Assembly: GCF_016863135.1 (NCBI RefSeq)
Contig: NZ_BOOH01000016.1
Coordinates: forward strand, 248,001-312,000
Direction: 5' to 3'
From: Planobispora longispora
GTDB taxonomy: Bacteria > Actinomycetota > Actinomycetes > Streptosporangiales > Streptosporangiaceae
DNA: 64,000 nt
In this document: positions 33,594 to 43,504 of the stretch, one piece after another
Position numbering within the stretch: the first letter of the stretch is position 1
How the letters are laid out: each line of letters begins with the position of its first letter
Notes under the pieces: generated by a model
Told to the model about the DNA's origin: nothing
Seen by the model: only the letters and a program-made list of their open reading frames with translations
The model's database searches: none
Position numbers and translations under genes: made by a program

Positions 33594-34001
33594 TCAGGCG
33601 GCGTCGAGGGCCTCGGTGATCTTGCGGGCCATCTCGGTCACGGCGGGGCTGGGCTCGCCCTTCTGGGCCCGGGCGGCCGCGTCGACGGCGATGAGGACGG
33701 TGCGGCGGAAGTTGTCGGCCTCGGCCGGAGCCTGCTGCTTGAGCAGGCTCATGCCCGCCGTCAGGGCCGGCAGCACGCGGTCGGCGAGGGCCGCCGTGGA
33801 CTTGCCGTCCAGGTTGATGTCCCTGGTCTTCTCGGCGAGCACGTGCCCGACCAGGCCGGTGGCGGAGGACAGGGCGATGGAGCCTTCGGTGGCGACCTTG
33901 TGCGGCGAGCCCGTGGCGCCGGCGGCGGCCAGCAGCGAGACGGCGCCGTAGGCGGCGGTGCGGAGGGTGGACTTGTCCTGGTCGGTAAGGGTGACGGACA
34001 T
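33594..34001 (-). CDS. Conserved hypothetical protein, small helical
   Basis: A 135-residue protein, MSVTLTDQDKSTLRTAAYGAV then GLVGHVLAEKTRDINLDGKS and ending VTEMARKITEALDAA. It is predicted all-helical with a weakly hydrophobic N-terminal helix. I recall close relatives in actinomycetes without assigned function. It follows the serine hydrolase gene on the same strand by 77 bases. Confidence 0.6.
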   Translation of the reverse strand: MSVTLTDQDKSTLRTAAYGAVSLLAAAGATGSPHKVATEGSIALSSATGLVGHVLAEKTRDINLDGKSTAALADRVLPALTAGMSLLKQQAPAEADNFRRTVLIAVDAAARAQKGEPSPAVTEMARKITEALDAA

Positions 34002-34078
34002 GCTGGTGTGATCCTTTGCGTCTGGTGGGGAAGTCATGTGAACGGGTGGATGGCGGGGCGGGTCCGCCGGGCGCGGCG

Positions 34079-35308
34079 TCAGTCGTCGATCGCCTGGTAG
34101 AGCGTGGTCCAGAAGTCGTTCATCAGGTGCGCCGGGTTCGGCACGGAGTAGCCGACCTGGGTGAGCAGGAGGCCGGTGAGCCGGTTGGCGGGGTCGGCGT
34201 AGGCCGAGGTGCCGCTGCCGCCGTCCCAGCCGAACTGGCCGATGGGCGCGTAGTCGCCGCGGTAGGTGCGCACCGCCATCCCCAGGCCCCAGCCGCCCTG
34301 CTGGCCCTGGCCGAAGGAGATGTGCACGTTGTCGGTGGCCATGGCGTGCCGGGGGGCCTGCTGCCGGGGGGTGAGCCGGTTGGTGGTCATCAGCTCGACG
34401 GCGGGCCGCGACAGGATCCGCCTGCCCTGGTGCAGGCCGCCGTTGAGCAGCATCCGGAAGTAGGCGTGGTAGTCGTCGACGGTGGAGACCAGTCCGCCGC
34501 CGCCGCCCTGGAAGGCCGGAGACTCGCTCCACCGTCCGCTCTTGGCCTCGTCCCACACGAGGAACTCACCGGTCTGCGGGTCGGGGGCGTAGAGGTCCGG
34601 CAGCCGGTCGAGCTTGTCGGCGGGCACATGGAAGGCGGTGTCCTTCATGCCCAGGGGCTCGAAGACGCGCTCGCGCAGGAACTCCTCGAACGACTGGCCG
34701 GTGACCCGGGAGACGAGCACGCCGACCAGGTCGTTGCTGATGTGGTACTGCCACTGCTCGCCGGGCTGGTACATCAGCGGCAGCTCGCCCAGGCGGCGCA
34801 TCCACTCGTCCGGTCCGGGCTGAGGCTCCGGTCCCGAGGGGGTGAGCCCCTGTCCGAAGATCGCGTTGAAGATCGGCGTGCCCACCGACGTCATGTCCAT
34901 GCCCAGACCGAACGTCGACGTCAGCACGTCCCGTACGGTGATCGGCCGGCGCGCCGGCACGGTGTCGTCCAGCGGGCCGTCGATCCGCTTGAGCACCTGT
35001 CGGCCGGCCAGCTCGGGCAGCCACGGGTCGACCACGTCGTCCAGCCGCAGCCGGCACTCATCCAGCAGGACCATCGCCGCCGCGATCGAGACCGGCTTGG
35101 ACGTCGAGGCCATCCGGAAGATCGTGTCCCGGCGCATCGGCGCGCCGCCGTCATGGCGCATCGTCCCCATCGCTTCGACGTGCGTCTGACCGCCCCGGCT
35201 GACCAGGGCGACGAGTCCGGGGATCTTCCCGGAGTCGACATGCCGGGCCAGCACCTCGCGCAGCCTGCGCAGCCCCGCCGCGGAGAAGCCGCCGTCGATC
35301 TTTTCCAT
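34079..35308 (-). CDS. Beta-lactamase-family serine hydrolase (EstB/class C-like)
   Basis: A 409-residue cytosolic-looking serine hydrolase of the class C beta-lactamase/EstB fold. Active-site motifs are RMASTSKPV (Ser-x-x-Lys), YHISND (Tyr-x-Asn-type) and a C-terminal WDGGSGTS. No signal peptide is seen. Such enzymes hydrolyse esters or D-amino peptides. The two adjacent ATGs (35311, 35308) are equal in protein terms; the second has better spacing from AAGGAG. Confidence 0.9.
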   Translation of the reverse strand: MEKIDGGFSAAGLRRLREVLARHVDSGKIPGLVALVSRGGQTHVEAMGTMRHDGGAPMRRDTIFRMASTSKPVSIAAAMVLLDECRLRLDDVVDPWLPELAGRQVLKRIDGPLDDTVPARRPITVRDVLTSTFGLGMDMTSVGTPIFNAIFGQGLTPSGPEPQPGPDEWMRRLGELPLMYQPGEQWQYHISNDLVGVLVSRVTGQSFEEFLRERVFEPLGMKDTAFHVPADKLDRLPDLYAPDPQTGEFLVWDEAKSGRWSESPAFQGGGGGLVSTVDDYHAYFRMLLNGGLHQGRRILSRPAVELMTTNRLTPRQQAPRHAMATDNVHISFGQGQQGGWGLGMAVRTYRGDYAPIGQFGWDGGSGTSAYADPANRLTGLLLTQVGYSVPNPAHLMNDFWTTLYQAIDD

Positions 35309-35414
35309 CATGAAGCTCCTTGCGTGCAGTGTTCGATCTGCCGGACTCGTCCCGGCGCGATGCTCATGAGTTCGAGGGGACGGGGCTGGTGAGCCCATGG
35401 CGTTCCCGGCCCCG

Positions 35415-36689
35415 TCAACCGGCCGTCGTCTTCCCGCCGCAGAACACTTCCTTGACGAGCCCGTCCAGCGCCTTCGGGAACTCCTTCGCCACGTCGAACG
35501 CGACGTCCCCGCCGGTCAGCGAGGCGGTCAGGGTCGTCCTGCCGTCGGGCGAGCTGTACATCAGCGCCCCGTAGCCCCCCGGCGGGCTGCCGTTGTGGTT
35601 GAGGATGACGCCGGCGCAGTCCGGGCCCGTGTCCTGCACGTATGTCCCGAGGCCGTAGCGGCCGTAGAGACCGGTGCTGTCGGGGTGCGGCTCGCGCATC
35701 TCGGTCAGCAGCCCGGCCGGCAGGAGCTTGCCGCCGTTCAGCGCGGAGAAGAACGTGTGGAGATCCTGGGTGGTCGAGAGCATGTCACCGGCCCCGGCCA
35801 GCAGGGAGAGGTTCTGGCGGGTGACGTCGACCACCTTCCACTGGCCGGCGTCCTCATACCGGTAGTAGCCGTGGGCGTGCGGCCCGGGCAGCTGCGTCCG
35901 GTCGCCCGGCACCGCGGTGCCCTTCAGGCCGAGCGGCCGCAGGATGCGCCGCTTCATCTCCTCGGCGTAGGAGTGGCCGGTGACCTTCTCTATCAGCAGC
36001 AGGGCCAGGGTGTAGTTGGTGTTGGAGTAGCCCCAGCCCGTGCCCGGCTCGAACCGCGCCGGCTTGGACAACGCGAACCGCACCAGCTCTTCGGGCCGGT
36101 AGGAGCGGAACCGGTTGTCCACCCACTCCTTGCCCACCGCGGGCATCCCCGGCACGTACGTCCCGTCGGGGGCGAGCTCGCCGGTGTAGTTGAACACCCC
36201 GCTGGTGTGCTGCAGCAGCATCCGCACCGTGATCCGCCGGTCCAGCCCGAACTCGGGCAGATAGCCGGCCACCGGGTCGTCCAGGGTGATCTCGCCCTCG
36301 GCCACCAGCTGCAGCACCACGGTCGCGACGAAGGTCTTGGTGACGCTGCCCACCCAGAACCGCCCGTTCGTCGGCGGCTTCGCGCTCGTCCCCAGCTTGC
36401 GCGCCCCGACGCTGCCGACCCACTCACCCCGCTCGTCGTGCACGCGCACCTGCATCCCGAGGAAACCGGCGTCGACGAATGCCCGCATGGCTTCCCGCAG
36501 CTCCGGGCGATCCTGCCCGGCGGCGGCCTGCGGCGGGGTCGCGCCGTCCGCGGCTGCCGCCCCGGGTGCGGCTACCCCGGCCAGCAGTGCGGCCGCCAGC
36601 GCCGCCGTGACCCCCGCCCGCCGGAAGCCCCGCGGCGTCCGGGCCCTGCTGACGCCGGACCGGCCGTCCAGACCGATGCCGTCAAGCAT
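35415..36689 (-). CDS. Secreted D-Ala-D-Ala carboxypeptidase-like serine hydrolase
   Basis: A 424-residue penicillin-binding-protein-fold enzyme. A twin-arginine-free signal peptide follows RGFRRAGVTAALAAALLAGVAAPGAAA, so it is exported. Motifs are WVGSVTKTFVA (Ser-x-x-Lys), YSNTNYTLA (Tyr-x-Asn) and HNGSPPGG (His-x-Gly). Function as a wall-peptide hydrolase or esterase is likely. The ATG at 36689 has GAGGA upstream; the frame is open for another 66 codons that look non-coding. It is unrelated in detail to the neighbour of the same superfamily. Confidence 0.88.
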   Translation of the reverse strand: MLDGIGLDGRSGVSRARTPRGFRRAGVTAALAAALLAGVAAPGAAAADGATPPQAAAGQDRPELREAMRAFVDAGFLGMQVRVHDERGEWVGSVGARKLGTSAKPPTNGRFWVGSVTKTFVATVVLQLVAEGEITLDDPVAGYLPEFGLDRRITVRMLLQHTSGVFNYTGELAPDGTYVPGMPAVGKEWVDNRFRSYRPEELVRFALSKPARFEPGTGWGYSNTNYTLALLLIEKVTGHSYAEEMKRRILRPLGLKGTAVPGDRTQLPGPHAHGYYRYEDAGQWKVVDVTRQNLSLLAGAGDMLSTTQDLHTFFSALNGGKLLPAGLLTEMREPHPDSTGLYGRYGLGTYVQDTGPDCAGVILNHNGSPPGGYGALMYSSPDGRTTLTASLTGGDVAFDVAKEFPKALDGLVKEVFCGGKTTAG

Positions 36690-37337
36690 GTTCTCGTCCT
36701 CGTATGCGTTTCGCAGCCCCGAGGCCGCAACCGCTGAATCGTTCATGGCAGCTACCATCGCCGACCGCTCTGACACCGGGCCGTCACCGTGCTGACGCGG
36801 CCGCTGACACGGCGGGGCGGCGGGGGGCGGAGTCATCACGGCTGCGCCGAGCACTCCGGCTGCGGTGCCGGAGAAGGCGGACGACACGGCCGCGCCGCAG
36901 GGCTCGCGAGCGGCGACTCACCGGACGCCCTGCGTGGTCGCGCCCGGATCCGCCGTCGGCGCGGGTGTCGCGACGGCGGGCGTCACGGCTTGGCCGACGG
37001 CCGGGACCGGCGTGCTGAGGCGCGGCACGATCAGGGGCGACCATCGGCAGGCGTACGATTGCATACATTCGGCTTCCAGTGGTGTGCGGAGAGTGATCGT
37101 TTGAGGATGGCGTCGTCCGAGCGCCGTCCCGGGGAGGATCAGGCGCCGCCGGGCGCGTTCCATTCGGTCAGTCGGATGACGGTGTTCATCGTTCTGTTCG
37201 CGCGTGGCGGTTCACCGCGCTTCCCGATGCGGTGATTCGTTCCGGACAAAGACTCTCGGTACGGCACAGCCGGAACAAGACCGGATGCCGCAACGCTGCG
37301 TTAACCCGGAACTTCACGCCGGGGAGCGGGCGCCGCG
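36690..37337. other. About 650 bases without a convincing gene
   Basis: Several frames are open on both strands, but none has a clear start site, domain or biased codon use. A fragment ending SSAFSGTAAGVLGAA on the minus strand looks like a transporter helix, so a decayed gene is possible. Confidence 0.35.
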
Positions 37338-37514
37338 TCAGCGCAGGGAGCCGCGCTCGTCGACGTACCGCGTGGGGGTCCCGAGGAACACCTCCCGCTC
37401 CGCCGGGCCGTACGCGATGTTGAGGACGGCAAGCGCGTTCCGGGATGCGGCGGCGGCTCCTCCGCGTGACTGTTTGGTCCGCGACGTGCGGACCAACTGC
37501 ACGACCACATCCAT
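37338..37514 (-). CDS. Possible 58-residue ORF
   Basis: MDVVVQLVRTSRTKQ to RYVDERGSLR, with GC-rich third positions and a plausible helix-strand pattern. The start lacks a ribosome-binding site, so it may be the tail of a decayed gene. Unknown function. Confidence 0.3.
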   Translation of the reverse strand: MDVVVQLVRTSRTKQSRGGAAAASRNALAVLNIAYGPAEREVFLGTPTRYVDERGSLR

Positions 37515-37665
37515 GGGGGAATCGTCGCACCGCCGCGCCGAGGTGTCGCTCCGGGAACGGGAGGATCACCGTGCCGGGGGTCGTGAACGCCCTCCGAGAG
37601 AGGAACGCCCCTTGAGAGAGGAATGCGGGCCGGTGGTCATGCGGCGCGCGGCGGGGGCGTCCACG

Positions 37666-37746
37666 GGGCCCGAGGTCAGGCGGGGACCAGGCCGTAGACG
37701 TCCGCAGGGCCCGAGGTCAGGCGGGGACCAGGCCGTAGACGTCCGC
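37666..37746 (-). repeat. Perfect 41-bp tandem duplication of the LLM gene 3' end
   Basis: Bases 37666-37705 and 37707-37746 are identical over 40 positions (period 41). On the minus strand each unit encodes the C-terminus DVYGLVPA and its TGA stop, so the duplicate lies just after the true stop. Confidence 0.9.
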
Positions 37747-38706
37747 CAGCAGCTCGACGGAGCGCAGCCAGGCCTGCCGGCCCGGGGCCGCGGAGACGAC
37801 GATCAGCTCGTCGGCCTGGGCGTGCTCGGCGAAACGGTCGAGGTAGTCCTTCACCTCGGCGGGGGTTCCGACGGCGGAGTATCTGCTCATCTGCAGGATC
37901 TGCCGCCCGGCGGGGGAGTCGAGAATGGCGTCGGCCTCCTCCTCGGTGAACGTCCGGCCCCGGCCGAGGAAGAGGCCCACCCGCCTGCGCTGCGAGGTCC
38001 GGAGCTGCTCCTGCGCCTCCTCCGAGGTGTCCGCCGCGATGACGTTGACCCCGGCGATGACGTACGGCTCCGCGAGCTGGGCGGACGGCCGGAACTCGCG
38101 CCGGTAGAGGGCGACGGCGTCCTGGAGCGCGTCGGGGGCGAAGTGGGAGGCGAAGGCGTACGGAAGTCCGAGCGCGGCCGCGAGCCTGGCCCCGAACAGC
38201 GAGGAGCCGAGGATGTAGAGCGGCACGTCGGTGCCCTTCCCCGGTGTCGCGTCGACGCCGGGGATCCGGGACTCGCCCCTCAGATATCCCTGCAGTTCCA
38301 GGACGTCCTCCGGGAAGGCGTCCGCGGCCGCCGGGTCGCGGCGCAGAGCCCGCGCGGTCTGCTGGTCGCTGCCCGGCGCCCGGCCGAGGCCGAGGTCGAT
38401 GCGGCCCGGGTGCAGCGTTTCGAGGGTGCCGAACTGCTCGGCGACGGTCAGCGGGGAGTGGTTGGGGAGCATGATCCCCCCGGCCCCGAGGCGGATCCTC
38501 CGGGTGTGGGCGGCGACGTGCGCGATGAGCACGCTGGTCGCCGAGGACGCGATGGTGGGCATGTTGTGGTGCTCGGCGTACCAGATCCGCCGGTAGCCCC
38601 ACTCCTCGGCGCGCTGGGCCAGGGTCACGCTGGCCTTCAGGCTGTCGCCCGCCGTCTCTCCTTTGCCGATGTACGCCAGATCGAGGATGGAGAGGGGGAG
38701 AGCCAT
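37717..38706 (-). CDS. Luciferase-like (LLM) flavin-dependent oxidoreductase
   Basis: A 329-residue TIM-barrel flavoprotein of the bacterial luciferase family, group beginning [12 protein letters not shown] with [19 protein letters not shown] and [17 protein letters not shown], as in MsnO8-type enzymes. It would use FMN or F420 to oxidise a small molecule. The ATG at 38706 has a weak site. The 3' end is followed by a perfect 41-bp duplicate of its last codons. Confidence 0.93.
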   Translation of the reverse strand: MALPLSILDLAYIGKGETAGDSLKASVTLAQRAEEWGYRRIWYAEHHNMPTIASSATSVLIAHVAAHTRRIRLGAGGIMLPNHSPLTVAEQFGTLETLHPGRIDLGLGRAPGSDQQTARALRRDPAAADAFPEDVLELQGYLRGESRIPGVDATPGKGTDVPLYILGSSLFGARLAAALGLPYAFASHFAPDALQDAVALYRREFRPSAQLAEPYVIAGVNVIAADTSEEAQEQLRTSQRRRVGLFLGRGRTFTEEEADAILDSPAGRQILQMSRYSAVGTPAEVKDYLDRFAEHAQADELIVVSAAPGRQAWLRSVELLADVYGLVPA

Positions 38707-38864
38707 GGAGAACGGGCCTTTCGAGGAGGAGGCAGCGCGCACCCCGGTGACGGGGGTGTTGTCCCGGTGCACGCTGTGCAACCGCGGCGGTGCCACGGTT
38801 ATTTCAGGACGGCCGCCCGTTTCAGGGCGGTCGCCCCGGCCTCCCCTCCCTCCGGGGAGTCGCC

Positions 38865-40694
38865 CTACCGGGCGCGGTTGACGGTCTTGACGAGATACTG
38901 GGCGGTCTTGGCCGCCGCGGCGGAAGTCGTCCCGCGGTTGAGCCGCTGCTTCTCGGCGCTCGCCACGACACTCTTGAACGTGATCTTGCCCGAGACCCTC
39001 GTGGAGTCGCCGTAGGCGCCGTGAGCCCAGTTGAGCCAGGCGGCCAGCAGCTCGCGGTCGAGGACCGCCCTGCCCGTCCTGGCCTTGAGGACCTGCTGGG
39101 CGACGCTGATCGACCGCACCTTCGAGAGCTCGGGGAAGACCTTGCTCCGCTGCTGGACCATGGTCAGATAGCACCGCAGGGCGGTGTCGCTCAGGGTGCC
39201 GGAGCCCGTGGTGAACTCCTTGGCCCAGGTGGCCGAGGTCAGGGCCTTGCGCGCCGCGCCTCGCAGGCAGGGGGGCGGCGCCGGGGCGGGCTGCGGGGCC
39301 GGCGCGGGTGACGCGGCCGGGGTGGTCAGCTCGCCGAGGGCGCGGGAGAGGTCGATCCGGGGTGTCCTGAACTGGCCGCCGTACGCGACCGCCGTGCCGG
39401 TCTCCGTCAGGGCGCCGAGGATCTGGGCGGCGCTGTAGGCCGGGTTCTGACTGCGCAGGAGCGCGTAGGCGCCGGCCACATGGGGGGCGGCCATGGAGGT
39501 GCCGCTGTAGCGGGCGTAGGAGTCGTCGGGGATCGAGGAGTCGATCGCCACGCCGGGGGCGAACACGTCGAGCTGCGTGCCCCGGTTGGAGAAGGACGCC
39601 ACCCGGTCGGAGTTGTCGGTCGCCCCGACGGTCACGGCCGAGGAGACACAGGCGGGCCAGCTGACGGCGTTGCCGTACGACTCGTTGCCCGCCGCGATGA
39701 CGGTCGCCACCCCCTTGCTCTGGAGCTGGTCGATCACCGGCTTGATGTACTGGCCGTCGGCGTGGGCGTCGCACGCGCCGGAGTACTGCCCGCCGCCGAG
39801 GCTGAGGTTGGCCGAGGCGATCTGGTGGCTGCCCGCGAGGGCGCTGACATGGCCGAGCGCCTCCCTGATCGCGCCGTCGAAGGCCAGGACGCACGGCGTG
39901 TTCCCCGCGCCGCAGTAGCTCTCGTTGTTGACGCGGCTGAACACCTGGATGGCGACGATCCCGGCGTCCGGGGCCACCCCGACGCGGCTGTCGCTCCCGG
40001 CGCCCTTGCCCGCCGCGATGCCGGCGACGTGGGAACCGTGGTCGCAGAGGTTCACGGCCCCGTCCAGGCAGCGGGCGGTCTCGGCGTCGGCCGAGCCCGC
40101 GCCGATCTGCACCTGCTGGCCGTTCGGGCAGAGCGACTGGACGCCGAGCGCGGCGCTCTGCGGGGAGAAGCACGCCTCGGCGACGATCCTGCCCGCGAAG
40201 AACGGGTGGTCGCGGTCGATCCCGGTGTCCAGGATCGCGACGCTCTGCCCGGCGCCGGTGACCCCGGTCGCGTGGATCCGGTCGCCGCCGATCGTCCGCA
40301 CGCTGCCGAGCAGGGAGGGCGGAACGGCCTTCTCCTTGCGGATGGACAGGACGTTCGGGTCGGCGGCCAGCTTCTGGAGGTCGTTGCCGTCGGCGGTCAC
40401 CACGATGAAGGAGCCGCGCGAGGGTTCCTGGACCACGTCGGTGTCGGGGAGCTTCTCGGCCTTGTCCGCGACGCTGTCGACGCTGCCCGCGCTCTTCACC
40501 TCGACGATGACGCGGTTCTCCGCGGAGGAGGCCGCCAGCGCCGGAGTGATTTTGCCGTCGGCGGGGTCGGTCGCGGCGGCCGCGGAACCGGTCGCGGCGG
40601 CCGCGGAACCGGTCGCGGCGGCCGCGGGGACGGCCGTGAAGGTGATCGCCGCGGCGAGCGCGACGGCCGTGGTGAGGAGGTTTCGGGGTGTCAT
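38865..40694 (-). CDS. Secreted S8 (subtilisin-like) serine protease with extra C-terminal domain
   Basis: A 609-residue exported protease. Signal peptide to about 27 (AVPAAAA), then an Ala/Thr spacer made from a repeated GSAAAAT, an I9-type propeptide ([25 protein letters not shown]), and the catalytic domain with Asp156 (AILDTGID), His219 (CDHGSHVAG) and Ser400 ([12 protein letters not shown]). A Pro/Ala linker leads to about 135 residues (470-609) with two Cys that match no domain I know. The ATG at 40694 has GGAAG upstream. Extracellular nutrient or developmental proteolysis is likely. Confidence 0.93.
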   Translation of the reverse strand: MTPRNLLTTAVALAAAITFTAVPAAAATGSAAAATGSAAAATDPADGKITPALAASSAENRVIVEVKSAGSVDSVADKAEKLPDTDVVQEPSRGSFIVVTADGNDLQKLAADPNVLSIRKEKAVPPSLLGSVRTIGGDRIHATGVTGAGQSVAILDTGIDRDHPFFAGRIVAEACFSPQSAALGVQSLCPNGQQVQIGAGSADAETARCLDGAVNLCDHGSHVAGIAAGKGAGSDSRVGVAPDAGIVAIQVFSRVNNESYCGAGNTPCVLAFDGAIREALGHVSALAGSHQIASANLSLGGGQYSGACDAHADGQYIKPVIDQLQSKGVATVIAAGNESYGNAVSWPACVSSAVTVGATDNSDRVASFSNRGTQLDVFAPGVAIDSSIPDDSYARYSGTSMAAPHVAGAYALLRSQNPAYSAAQILGALTETGTAVAYGGQFRTPRIDLSRALGELTTPAASPAPAPQPAPAPPPCLRGAARKALTSATWAKEFTTGSGTLSDTALRCYLTMVQQRSKVFPELSKVRSISVAQQVLKARTGRAVLDRELLAAWLNWAHGAYGDSTRVSGKITFKSVVASAEKQRLNRGTTSAAAAKTAQYLVKTVNRAR

Positions 40695-40950
40695 GGATCT
40701 TCCGGGGACGAGCCGTGCCCCCTGGGCACGTTCGGTGAGCGGTGAGGGGCGGCTCGTCTGGGGGTCGGGCCGGACCGGGGCATCGCTGCCGCCGGGTGGG
40801 ACCACGAGACGGCTTCGCGGGCCGACCACCCGTTCCGGGAATCCATATGGGGATAAGTCCGGGTGTTCTCGCACACAAAGGTTAAATTGCCGCCTTTAGC
40901 GCAAAGGAAGATCTCTATACAAATAAAAGTAAAGGCGTGACGTGCGGCTT
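40695..40950. other. Intergenic region upstream of the protease gene
   Basis: GC-rich near the protease start, then AT-rich at 40878-40935 (GGTTAAATTGCCGCC, TATACAAATAAAAGT), a likely promoter region for the leftward protease gene. No gene. Confidence 0.4.
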
Positions 40951-41015
40951 GCGGAAGCGATTCCGCCGGGCGTCAGGTGAGAGCGGAAGCGGTTCCGTAC
41001 GGACGTCAGGTGAGA
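40951..41015 (-). repeat. Stop-codon-spanning 32-bp tandem duplication (P450 3' end)
   Basis: 40951-40982 and 40983-41015 share GCGGAAGCG-TTCCG and CGTCAGGTGAGA. The second copy contains the P450 stop codon, so the first repeats it downstream. Confidence 0.78.
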
Positions 41016-42259
41016 AGCGAGGGGCGGGGCACCGTGATGCTCAGCGGCCCCCTCAGGTTGACGTGGTCGCGGTAGGGAGGCGGGTCCTGGAGCAGGACCG
41101 GCTCGGGGAGCCGCTGGGCCAGGCGGGTCAGCGCCAGCCGGGCCTCCAGCCGGGCCAGCGGGGCGCCCAGGCAGAAGTGCGGGCCGAGACCGAAGGCCAG
41201 GTGCTTGATCTCGGGGCGGTACGGGTCGAAGACGTCCGGCTTCTCGGTCTCCCGGGGGTCGCGGTGCGCGGCGGCCAGCAGGAGGACCACCATGGCGCCC
41301 CGGCGGAGCCGTACACCGGAGAGCTCCATGTCCTCCGTGGCCACCCGCGCGGTGATGTGCACGGGCGGGTCGTAGCGCAGGGTCTCCTCCACCACCGCCT
41401 CCGCGAGCTCGGGAGCTCGCGGGCTCTCCCGCAGCGCGGCGAGGTGCTCCGGGTGGCGCAGCAGTGCCAGCGCGCCGTTGGCGATCAGGTTCACGGTCGT
41501 CTCGTGCCCCGCCACCAGCAGCAGGGCGACGATGGAGACGAGTTCGTCGTGGCTGAGGGAGTCTCCGCCCTCCCGCACCGCGGTCAGCGCGGAGATCAGA
41601 TCGTCACCCGGCCTGGCCTGCCGGCTCGCGATCAGCTCGTTCAGGTAGACGTTCAGGGCGAGCAGGCCGCTTATGGACTCCTCGGTCGGCGGAGCCCCGA
41701 AGCCGTCGATCAACCGGGTGAGCCGGGACGACCACTCGCGCACCTGTTCCTGGTCGGCCGCCGGGACGCCGAGCATCTCGCAGATCACCGTCATGGGCAG
41801 CGGGTAGGCGAGGTCCTCGACGATGTCGAACGGCCCGTCCCGCTCCGCGGCCCGGTCCAGCAGTTCGTCGACCAGCCCGGCGATCCGCTCCGAGAGCCGG
41901 CCGATCCGCCGCGCGGTGAACGCCGCCGAGACCAGCCGCCGCAGCCGCGTGTGATCCGGCGCGTCGAGCGAGAGGAACCACCGCTGACGCACCGAGGACG
42001 GCGCGCCGGGCGGCATCAGGTCGGCCAGGTTCCGGTCGCGGCCGCGCTGGCTGCTCATGCGCGGATCCCGCAGCACCGCCTCGCACCCCTGGTAGGAGGA
42101 GATCACGGCGCCCGGCGTCTGCCAGAGGGGCAGGTCCAGCACCGACGGCCCGAGCTCCCGGATGCGGGCGTAGACCGGATAGGGGTCGGGCCGGGCGGCC
42201 GGGTCGACCAACATGCCGATCAGTTCCAGGAGAGTGTGGTCCCGCGTGGTCGCCGTCAT
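41006..42259 (-). CDS. Cytochrome P450
   Basis: A 417-residue bacterial class I P450. Seen: the oxygen-binding I-helix AGHETT, K-helix EETLR, and haem loop FGLGPHFCLGAPLAR with Cys363. It needs ferredoxin partners, not present here. Substrate unknown; the group (MSSQRGRDRN, RHPEHLAALRE) is typical for hydroxylases of secondary metabolites or fatty acids. The ATG at 42259 follows GGGAG. Divergent from the NTF2-like gene. Confidence 0.95.
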   Translation of the reverse strand: MTATTRDHTLLELIGMLVDPAARPDPYPVYARIRELGPSVLDLPLWQTPGAVISSYQGCEAVLRDPRMSSQRGRDRNLADLMPPGAPSSVRQRWFLSLDAPDHTRLRRLVSAAFTARRIGRLSERIAGLVDELLDRAAERDGPFDIVEDLAYPLPMTVICEMLGVPAADQEQVREWSSRLTRLIDGFGAPPTEESISGLLALNVYLNELIASRQARPGDDLISALTAVREGGDSLSHDELVSIVALLLVAGHETTVNLIANGALALLRHPEHLAALRESPRAPELAEAVVEETLRYDPPVHITARVATEDMELSGVRLRRGAMVVLLLAAAHRDPRETEKPDVFDPYRPEIKHLAFGLGPHFCLGAPLARLEARLALTRLAQRLPEPVLLQDPPPYRDHVNLRGPLSITVPRPSLLT

Positions 42260-42474
42260 GCCCGCTCCCGCCGATAGAACTTTATTCCGCCCATAGTGCG
42301 GCGAATCGGGGAGAAGCTCAAGGTTTCTCGGCGTCGTTCCCGGCATCTCCCTGTGAGTCCGGAGGTCTCCCCATCGGGTGACAGCCCGTCCCCTGTGACA
42401 GGCGTAGCGTTCCGGGCGTCGATCGAAGGAGATCGAAGGAGACCGAGGGAAAAGGAAATCGGAGGGGGTCCGTC

Positions 42475-42870
42475 ATGCAGGAACATCCCAACACCGAGCT
42501 GCTCCGCGATGGCTTCGCGGCGTTCGCCAAGGGGGACCTCGACCACATCCGCGATGAGATGTTCGCCGACGGCATCATCTGGCACTTCCCCGGGCGGAAC
42601 CGGCTCTCCGGTGACTACCAGGGCAAGGATCAGGTCATCCGGCTCTTCCTCCGCCTGTTCGAGGAGACCGGCGGCACCTTCGCGGCGGAGCCGTACCAGA
42701 TCATGTCCAATGAGGACTACGCCGTCGCGCTGGTCCGCCTGCGGGGAGAGCGCGGCGGCAAGAGACTGGACCTGACGGGCGTCAACGTCTTCCGCCAGGT
42801 GAACGGCAAGACTGTCGAGGCCTGGGTCTACTCGGACGACCAGTACGCCGCCGACGAGTTCTGGGCCTGA
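42475..42870 (+). CDS. SnoaL-like NTF2-fold protein
   Basis: A 131-residue protein: NTELLRDGFAAFAKGDLDHI, WHFPGRNRLSGDYQGKDQVIRLF and VFRQVNGKTVEAWVYSDDQYAADEFWA, the ketosteroid-isomerase-like SnoaL pattern. Divergent from P450 with 215 bases between. GAAGGAGA occurs twice before the ATG, with the final site GGAGGGGG. An isomerase, cyclase or dehydratase role is possible. Confidence 0.83.
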   Translation: MQEHPNTELLRDGFAAFAKGDLDHIRDEMFADGIIWHFPGRNRLSGDYQGKDQVIRLFLRLFEETGGTFAAEPYQIMSNEDYAVALVRLRGERGGKRLDLTGVNVFRQVNGKTVEAWVYSDDQYAADEFWA

Positions 42871-43079
42871 CGGAGGGCGTGCCCGTCGCGCGTGACCCGC
42901 TTGACCCGCGCGATCCGTCGTGACGTACGGGGGTCATGCGGTCGTCGCGACGCCGCCGACGCCCGTCACGTCATGGAAAGACGAACCCATCTTGACCCGC
43001 CCCTGCTTGTTCGCGTCTGTTCCCGGGCGTGGAGTCGATAGTGACGGCCACGAAGAGGGAAGCGGAGGAGGCGGGTCAG

Positions 43080-43376
43080 ATGAGCTTCGTTCAGGTCATC
43101 GAGTTCGACACCCAGCGCGAGGAGGACGTCCAGCGGTTGATGGACGAGTGGCGGGAGACGACGACGGGGGAGAGCACGGCCACGCACACGACTCTCACCC
43201 GCGACCACGGCGGCACCGGTCACTACGTGGCCATCGTGCAGTTCCCCTCGTACGAGGAGGCGATGCGCAACAGCAACCTGCCGAAGACCCAGGAGATGTC
43301 CCGCCGGATGCAGGATCTCTGTGACGGGCCGCCCCGGTTCCTCGACCTCGACGTCGTGCGGGACGAGGATCTCTGA
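43080..43376 (+). CDS. Small ABM-like ferredoxin-fold protein
   Basis: A 98-residue protein starting MSFVQVIEFDTQ, with VQRLMDEWRE, GGTGHYVAIVQFPSYEEAM and FLDLDVVRDEDL. The pattern resembles antibiotic-biosynthesis monooxygenase (ABM) or stress-response dimeric alpha/beta proteins. I prefer the ATG at 43080 (GGAGG upstream) over 43029. Its stop region is echoed downstream. Confidence 0.65.
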   Translation: MSFVQVIEFDTQREEDVQRLMDEWRETTTGESTATHTTLTRDHGGTGHYVAIVQFPSYEEAMRNSNLPKTQEMSRRMQDLCDGPPRFLDLDVVRDEDL

Positions 43377-43407
43377 CCGGTGGAAAAGATCTTCGACCGG
43401 CGGAGAA
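43368..43407 (+). repeat. 20-bp tandem duplication across the ABM-like stop
   Basis: GATCTCTGACCGGTGGAAAA (43368-43387) and GATCTTCGACCGGCGGAGAA (43388-43407) match at 16 of 20; all four changes are transitions. Only the first retains TGA. Confidence 0.65.
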
Positions 43408-43504
43408 CCGGCCTACGTCCGGCGTCGCGCCGATCCGGTCGCCCCGGCGTGCCGGCCGCACCGGCTCGGCGGGTCCCATCGGCCTCGATCACGTGGTGGC
43501 GGCT

